Assembly (NCBI GenBank): GCA_007922195.1
Contig: ML681990.1
Coordinates: forward strand, 35,620,109-35,684,108
Length of the DNA stretch: 64,000 nt
Reading direction: 5' to 3'
From: Podocnemis expansa
Taxonomy: Eukaryota; Chordata; Testudines; Podocnemididae
Every line of letters starts with the position of its first letter. Positions within the stretch are counted from its first letter, which is position 1. The notes under the pieces are model-generated. The model searched no databases and was not told the DNA's origin. It was given only the letters and a program-made list of their open reading frames with translations. Below are positions 59,331-64,000 of the stretch, one piece after another. The translations under genes and the position numbers were made by a program.

Positions 59331-59900
59331 CGCCCGGCCCAGGCCCAGGCCCAGCGGAGAACCGACCCTTTCCCCGACGGCGGCTCCGGCCCGCTTCCGC
59401 GGCGGCGCCGAGGAGCAGGCGACCCGCAGGACGAGGAGCCAGGCGCAGCAGCCGCCCGCAGGTGGCAAGACGGGAGGAGGCGGCGGCGGAACCAGTCCCG
59501 GAAGAGACTCCGTCGCCTGCGCCCTCCCGCCTCCCACGTGACATCTCCCGGAAGAGGGCGGGGCAGCTCGACGTCATGTGACTGCGGCCGATGCCCGCCC
59601 CCCGGCCGGGCTCTGTGGGAGCGGCGCCTCCCGACAGGGCGGGGCACTTCCGGGGGAGCCGGTAGGTAAACAGTGCGTGCGTCAGTCTCTCCGCGCATGC
59701 GCGTAAGCGGGCCGTGTTGACTGGCCGTCAGGGCTCGCCCCGCTGTGGGGCGGGAGACGGGGCCTGAGGGGGCGGGGCCCAGCGCGGCCCCTCCCCCACC
59801 TTCACGTGCCCGGCAGGCGGCGGCGGCGGGCGTTGGAGCTGAGCCTGCCCGGGGTGAGCGGACACCCAAGCCTGGCAAGGAGGACAGGGAGGTATGAAAA
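58980..59900. promoter_or_regulatory. CpG-island promoter of SMIM15
   Basis: A dense CpG block in otherwise AT-rich DNA. Sites seen include an ETS core CCGGAAG at 59498-59504 and 59548-59554 and CTTCCGG at 59647-59653. There is an E-box CACGTG at 59535-59540, a CRE-like GACGTCAT at 59570-59577, a GC box GGGCGGGG at 59556-59563, and a palindromic NRF1 site GCGCATGCGC at 59693-59702. The mix is typical of housekeeping, often bidirectional, promoters with nuclear-encoded mitochondrial links. Confidence 0.85.
59331..59560 (-). other. SMIM15: SMIM15 first exon, non-coding (inferred)
   Basis: GC-rich sequence ending at the minus-strand donor GGGCG|GTGAGG. The right limit depends on the unmapped transcription start, probably near the ETS/E-box cluster at 59498-59577. 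Open frames here on both strands are due to CpG-rich composition. Confidence 0.45.
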
Positions 59901-60414
59901 GGAGCCATTGGGGGACAGATGGAGAAAATGTAGGATTAATGTCATAGTCTTCTCTTTTTAGAGGGCCTTGGAACGCTCCTCTTAAAAACAGGGGGTGGTG
60001 GGGTCTTCCAGCAGACTTTAACCCCTGTAAGTAAAAAGCCAGACAAAATCATGGATTTTTAAAATGCCTGCCAGATGGAGGACACGAAGGTAAAAAGGAG
60101 GACGTGTCCTCTTGCCTGACACCTGGTAACCCTAAGCCTGTCGGTAGCGGGTGGGGAGCGGCTGACGGGCCCAGCGTCGGGGCGAAGCGCCCAGCTGACA
60201 GAAGTGGGAGACCTCCCGACCCCTCCTCGCCCGCCCCTCAACCGCCTGCCCGCAGCCTGGCAGCGGCCAGGGGCGTCAGCCTAGTCTCCCGGCGCCCTCA
60301 GGTGCGGGGCCTGGGGTGAGGGCTGTCACCAGTTTAGAGGGGCCTGTCCGGATACCAGGTTTGCAGCCGGGCAGGTGTAGTCTGCGCTGCGCTCCTGGCC
60401 TGCCTTTCTTAGAG
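59901..60414. other. CpG island shore with a second GC-rich patch
   Basis: An AT-rich insert-like stretch at 59900-60120 separates the main island from a second GC-rich patch at 60140-60320. Possible donors (CAGGTGCGG near 60298, GGGGTGAGG near 60312) could belong to an antisense transcript, but nothing coding is supported. Confidence 0.35.
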
Positions 60415-61315
60415 CAGGGGCTCAGCAACCTTTGCCGGCCTCTCTTCCTTGACCGTCAGGCAGTGCCAGTGGCTCCCTCCACAGAAATAAAAGCAGCGGC
60501 TGCCCAAAGACTTGGTGATAGCCTGCGTTCCCTCTAAGCCGTGCGCACGCACGCAGGTTGTGAATCCCACACACAACAAAATAAAGCACGCACACACAAA
60601 AAAATTCAAACGTGTGAATATTTTTATGCTACTTTAAGAAAGCTGCTTCAAGTAGAATGTGTCAGATAAGGTTCTGTAATTTATACTATCATTTCCATCA
60701 CTATATCAAAATAAAGTTAATGTATTAGTTGCATCATACACACTTGCTTTGTTGTGCTCACAATTTTGACCACAATTGCTGGAGTGTGCACAGATTTGCA
60801 CACCAGTTCTGAAAATTTGCACAAAAGAAATTTTTTGCACACACAGCCTACAAAAAATTAGAGGAAACGTTGGTGACAGCTGTGGATGGAGGTGGTGGGC
60901 GGATTTGCCTGGCATGCTACTTACTGGAAGGAGCCACTTGTGGAGAGAAGCTACCTGTGGCGGCTCCACTTGGCAGCATGGCTAGGGATAGGGGTCGTTA
61001 GGGGTTTCATAGAAAGAAGCAGCCTGAAGCAGCTCCTCTTGGGGCGGGGGAGGTCCCCTGGCAAGCTAAGCAAAGATGCTCCCCAGAGTGACTCCTCAGC
61101 AGCAGCACACCATGGAGAGAAGCTGTTCCAGGCATCTTCTTTCTGCACCGTGCCTGGAACAGGGGCATGGGGGGACCCTCTGTGCTCCAGCCACCCCTGA
61201 AAGAAGCTGCTTGGAGGAGTCACATTTTCTATGGCATTGTGAAGGGTGTCACATGCCACTCCGAATAGGCTCTTGTGCCACTGTTGGCACATGTGCCAGG
61301 GGTTGCCTGTCCCTG
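60415..61315. mobile_element. hAT-type element, about 900 bp, with nested insert
   Basis: It begins CAGGGGCTCAGCAACCTTTG and ends GGGGTTGCCTGTCCCTG. The flanks TCTTAGAG and CTTTAGTG are only a weak target duplication. The GC-rich interior carries a repeated GAAGC(A/T)GC pattern. A second element interrupts it at 60527-60868. Confidence 0.7.
60527..60868. mobile_element. Element with GTTCCCTCTAA / TTAGAGGAAAC ends
   Basis: The inverted termini GTTCCCTCTAAG and TTAGAGGAAAC match the family at 52008-52153. The interior is AT-rich with ACACAC and TTTGCACA motifs. No ORF of note. Confidence 0.7.
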
Positions 61316-61713
61316 CTTTAGTGCCTCAAACCATGGAGGGAACATCTGCTGTGTGTTCTCTCAGCGCCTCTGGGGGAGGAGCGGGTGCAGTAGTAAAGTG
61401 GCTTGTCTGGGAGTTTTTTAAAAATCTGTATCGACACGTTACTATGGCTTAATGAGGCTCCTGTCTCCATATAAAAGAAGCTTAACAGGCCAATTGCTGG
61501 ACCTCCATATTAAGTTATGATAGTTCATCATCTTGAGGTAGGTCAGAACCCTAGCAATCATAATTATCTTTTAAATGCAAGCAAAATGGCTTCAAAAATC
61601 AAGGAGGAGGGAGGTAAAATATGTTTACCCAGAATCTTTTTGATACAGTCAAAACTTACAGTATTGGTCAATCACAAAATATGTTCTGATTGCTGCATAC
61701 ACTAACAATTACA

Positions 61714-62007
61714 CAGGGGTCAGCGACCTAAAAGATAAGAGCAGTTTTTTAAAAAAATTCTTTCAATAACCAAGTGGTTTGAGAGCCACAAAAGGTGTAG
61801 GCTCCTGGTGGTGGGTGGATGGAGCTGGGGCAGGGTACCTGCTGCAGGATCCCCAGTAGCGGGGTGGAACCCAGATCCTGGTGTGAGCAACCCACAGGGT
61901 CCTGCATTGAGGTGGAAGGAGGGGGGGCAGCACAGCAGAACTAGGAACCACAAAGGAATAGCCAAAGAGCCACGTGCAACTCTGGAGCCACAGGCGGCAG
62001 ACACCTG
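61714..62007. mobile_element. hAT-type element, family of 8194
   Basis: It begins CAGGGGTCAGCGACC and ends GGCAGACACCTG. The flanks CAATTACA (61706-61713) and CACTAACA (62008-62015) match at 6 of 8. It shares AATAAC...GGTTTGAGAGCCACAA-type sequence with 8194-8569. Confidence 0.8.
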
Positions 62008-62741
62008 CACTAACACACACTTAATCTGTGTGTTCATAGACGTAAAGCGCATTTCTAGGTTTGGGGCTTTAGTTTGGTGGGTTCGGAGATGGTGAAGTTA
62101 CTTGAACTAAACCAATCTGTTCAGCAAATTCCATTCTCAGCGTTTATGTGGTTACTGTTTCTCAGCTATATTTGTATTATTCAAAGGGCATCAGATGAGG
62201 AACAAGCAGTGACTGCTTTGCCAAAGGCCATAATAATTGGCAAGAAATCTGATCAATCTACAATTTTTTCCACTGCATATTTATGAATTCTTGCTACATG
62301 CAGATCTTTGTCATAGGATAGTTTATGCCTTCATACAAATTTAAAATTTTTGAACATTGTACTGTCCAGGCTATGCCTGTAATAGTCACTTGAAAGCACA
62401 GTCTCACTTGCTGTATTGGTAAGCCATTACACAAGCATTGGAATCTCTTGGAGAACATTTAGGTCTCTGTCTCTTTCCATAATAAGTTCTACGAATGTTA
62501 GCAAAATGCAGAGCTAATCTAAATCAATTATGTGATTATGTCCAAGGTACTGTATTTGTTAACATTATCAGATGGTTTTACGAATTGAGTTATATAAGTT
62601 AATAGTTCATTATAGCAAGGGAACTACCTGGTTTTGGAAATTTTAGATGCTTTAAAATTAACAGACTAAATGGTGTGTTTATAATCAGATTTCCTGGAAA
62701 GCAACACAGCACCATCGCCTTTTGTGACCCTGCTGGAAGTA
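62008..62741. other. Intergenic sequence, nothing recognised
   Basis: AT-rich; no supported feature. Confidence 0.4.
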
Positions 62742-64000
62742 CTATATTTTCTGGACTATAAGTCATGGTTTTTTACAGATATTTCAAAAGGTGCAGCTTA
62801 GGTAACAGTGTGACTTATATCAAATTTACAAGAAAAATGAATTAAGCAGTCTTCAGAAAATAGAGATGATAAAGGAACTGGACTAAACGACATTCAGATA
62901 ATGTCTCTGTCAACAGTGATCTGCTGGAAGTCGCCATTACTGCCTGAACTGAGTGCCTGTTTCTGTTAAAACCCCAGATTAAGGATATATAAGAGTTTCT
63001 GTCTGCCAGTCATTTTCGTGCAACACTTTTTCTATAAGCACAGATTTGGGGTATGCAGAGTCCCCCATGTTGACATAGTCTCTGATTGGTGCAGTTACAT
63101 TTGTGTGTGTGCCCTCTGGCAATTAAGTAATCGCTGATGGTAAAGCCCAGTAAAACTGGCTAAAGCCTTATATATAGGGTACCTGCAAAGGTAAGTCCAA
63201 TCAGTCTCCCCACAGCTGTCATTCTAGTGAAGAAAGATGCCAAGCTTCAACAATGACAAATCCACAACCACACAAATTATAAGAGCAATGACCCTGACAA
63301 AAGGACAAAAAGGTTATGCTACCGAGTTCGAACAAACGATCATCAGATTCGCAGAAAAAAATAGCAACACGGCAGCTGAACGAGAGTTTGGTGTAAGTGA
63401 AAAATTAGTTCATGACTGGTGAAAAATGAAAGATTTGTTTCAATTCATGAAGGAGATAAAGCGAACTGGGGACAAAAAGCTAGATGGCCTGATGTATTTG
63501 CCAATGGATAGTGAAGCAAAGGTCTCAATGACAAGGATTGTCCACTGTACAGGTGCGACTGAAGGCCGAGACAATGACCCGAGAAATGGAAGTGCGGGAA
63601 TTTGTTGGAGGACCATCTTGGTGCTTCCATTTTATGTAGAGGCATCAACTTAGCATGTGGGCACAAACGATGATGTGCCAAAAACTGCCAGCTGAATCAG
63701 TGCCAGCTGAGAAAATTGACAGCTTTCTGGCCTTCGTGAAGTCCACGACTGAAAAGCATGGGGTGCGTCCTGACCATGTAATTAATATGGATGAATTTCC
63801 GCTGACGTTCAACATTCCCCTTTGCTGAACTGTTAATGAGAAAGGGGGGGAAATGGGGAACATCAGAATAACCAGTCATGAAAAGTCACGCTTTACTGTT
63901 GTACTAGCGTGCTATATGGATGGAAAGAAACTTTCACTTATCATCCTGACTCCCATTGTTCCACTGTCCATACAAAGTACCTTTGCCCTCCCATTCAGAG
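62742..64000 (+). mobile_element. pogo/Tigger-like DNA transposon, left part, runs off window
   Basis: It begins at a TA (62740-62741) with CTATATTTTCTGGACTATAAGT, a terminal motif of pogo-group elements, and shows a partial repeat of it (TGTGACTTATATC) at 62810. Transposase remnants start near 63237. The right end is outside the window, so length and target duplication cannot be checked. Confidence 0.75.
63237..63990 (+). pseudogene. pogo/Tigger-like transposase remnant, partial
   Basis: The frame from 63237 reads a CENP-B-type N-terminal helix-turn-helix (GYATEFEQTIIRFAEKN and AAEREFGVSEKLVHDW), stopped by TGA at 63420-63422. Later frames give VGGPSW-like and MCQKLPAES-type pieces near 63607-63700 and KHGV.PDHVINMDEFPLTF at about 63757-63810, where the aspartate of INMD is the first DDE catalytic residue. 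The last piece is TSHEKSRFTVVLACYMDGKK (about 63874-63935). These are the pogo/jerky-type DDE transposase blocks in the right order. At least three frame changes and several stops make it non-functional. The C-terminus is cut by the window edge. Confidence 0.85.

Noticed and set aside
59327..59908. 193-residue minus-strand open frame in the CpG island, and others overlapping it on both strands
   Set aside because: Long frames on both strands, rich in Arg, Pro, Gly and Ala, are expected in CpG-rich DNA. No domain is visible, and they overlap the SMIM15 promoter and first exon.
1..64000. tRNA, rRNA, CRISPR or operon-type features
   Set aside because: The window is vertebrate intronic and intergenic DNA. 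No cloverleaf with A/B boxes, no ribosomal sequence and no spaced direct-repeat array was found by eye.

Overview
This window is vertebrate nuclear DNA with intron-rich, low gene density and a very heavy load of decayed transposable elements. The repeat mix (CR1 LINEs, Penelope-like and DIRS retrotransposons, Ty3/gypsy remnants and many small hAT-type inverted-repeat elements) best fits a turtle. A crocodilian is a less likely alternative. This species-level reading is inference; no species can be named from the sequence alone.

Only two cellular genes are supported. NDUFAF2 (mitochondrial complex I assembly factor, plus strand) enters from the left. Positions 1-25997 are the end of a large intron, a 41-bp internal exon lies at 25998-26038, a 24.9-kb intron follows, and the terminal coding exon is 50932-51180 with a poly(A) signal at 51292. 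SMIM15 (74-residue single-pass membrane protein, minus strand, CDS 58282-58506) lies tail-to-tail with it. SMIM15 appears to be driven from a CpG island at about 58980-59900 with NRF1, ETS, E-box and GC-box sites. The NDUFAF2/SMIM15 convergent pair matches the human arrangement on chromosome 5q12, as I recall it, which supports both calls.

Most of the rest is transposon-derived. In order: an antisense CR1 (1317-2850); a fold-back TIR element (7575-8157); a CR1 tail split by a hAT-type element (8158-8650); a minus-strand Ty3/gypsy relic with nucleocapsid, protease and RT pieces, itself split by a hAT-type element (8680-11060); a 10-kb stack of nested insertions (14985-24985); a Penelope-like element with RT and GIY-YIG endonuclease (27991-30200); several hAT-type elements with recognisable 8-bp target duplications (46681, 48716, 49667); a 318-bp near-perfect palindrome (42830-43147); a pogo-type miniature element (43260-43680); two related LTR-like repeats (44080, 56130); an inverted pair of one hAT-type family (53615, 56911); and a decayed pogo/Tigger-like transposase running off the right edge (62742-64000).

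The most interesting observations are two. First, insertion order can be read at 14985-24985: a TIR element holds a hAT transposon, which holds a second TIR element, which holds a DIRS retrotransposon, and two 188-bp copies of one small hAT-type family landed separately in the hAT and DIRS layers. Second, three short Penelope-derived insertions (36337, 41833, 55452) share one unusual form: two 3' tails joined in inverted orientation, each flanked by its own direct repeat of 7 to 11 bp. No complete novel gene system was found, and no bacterial-type features are present.
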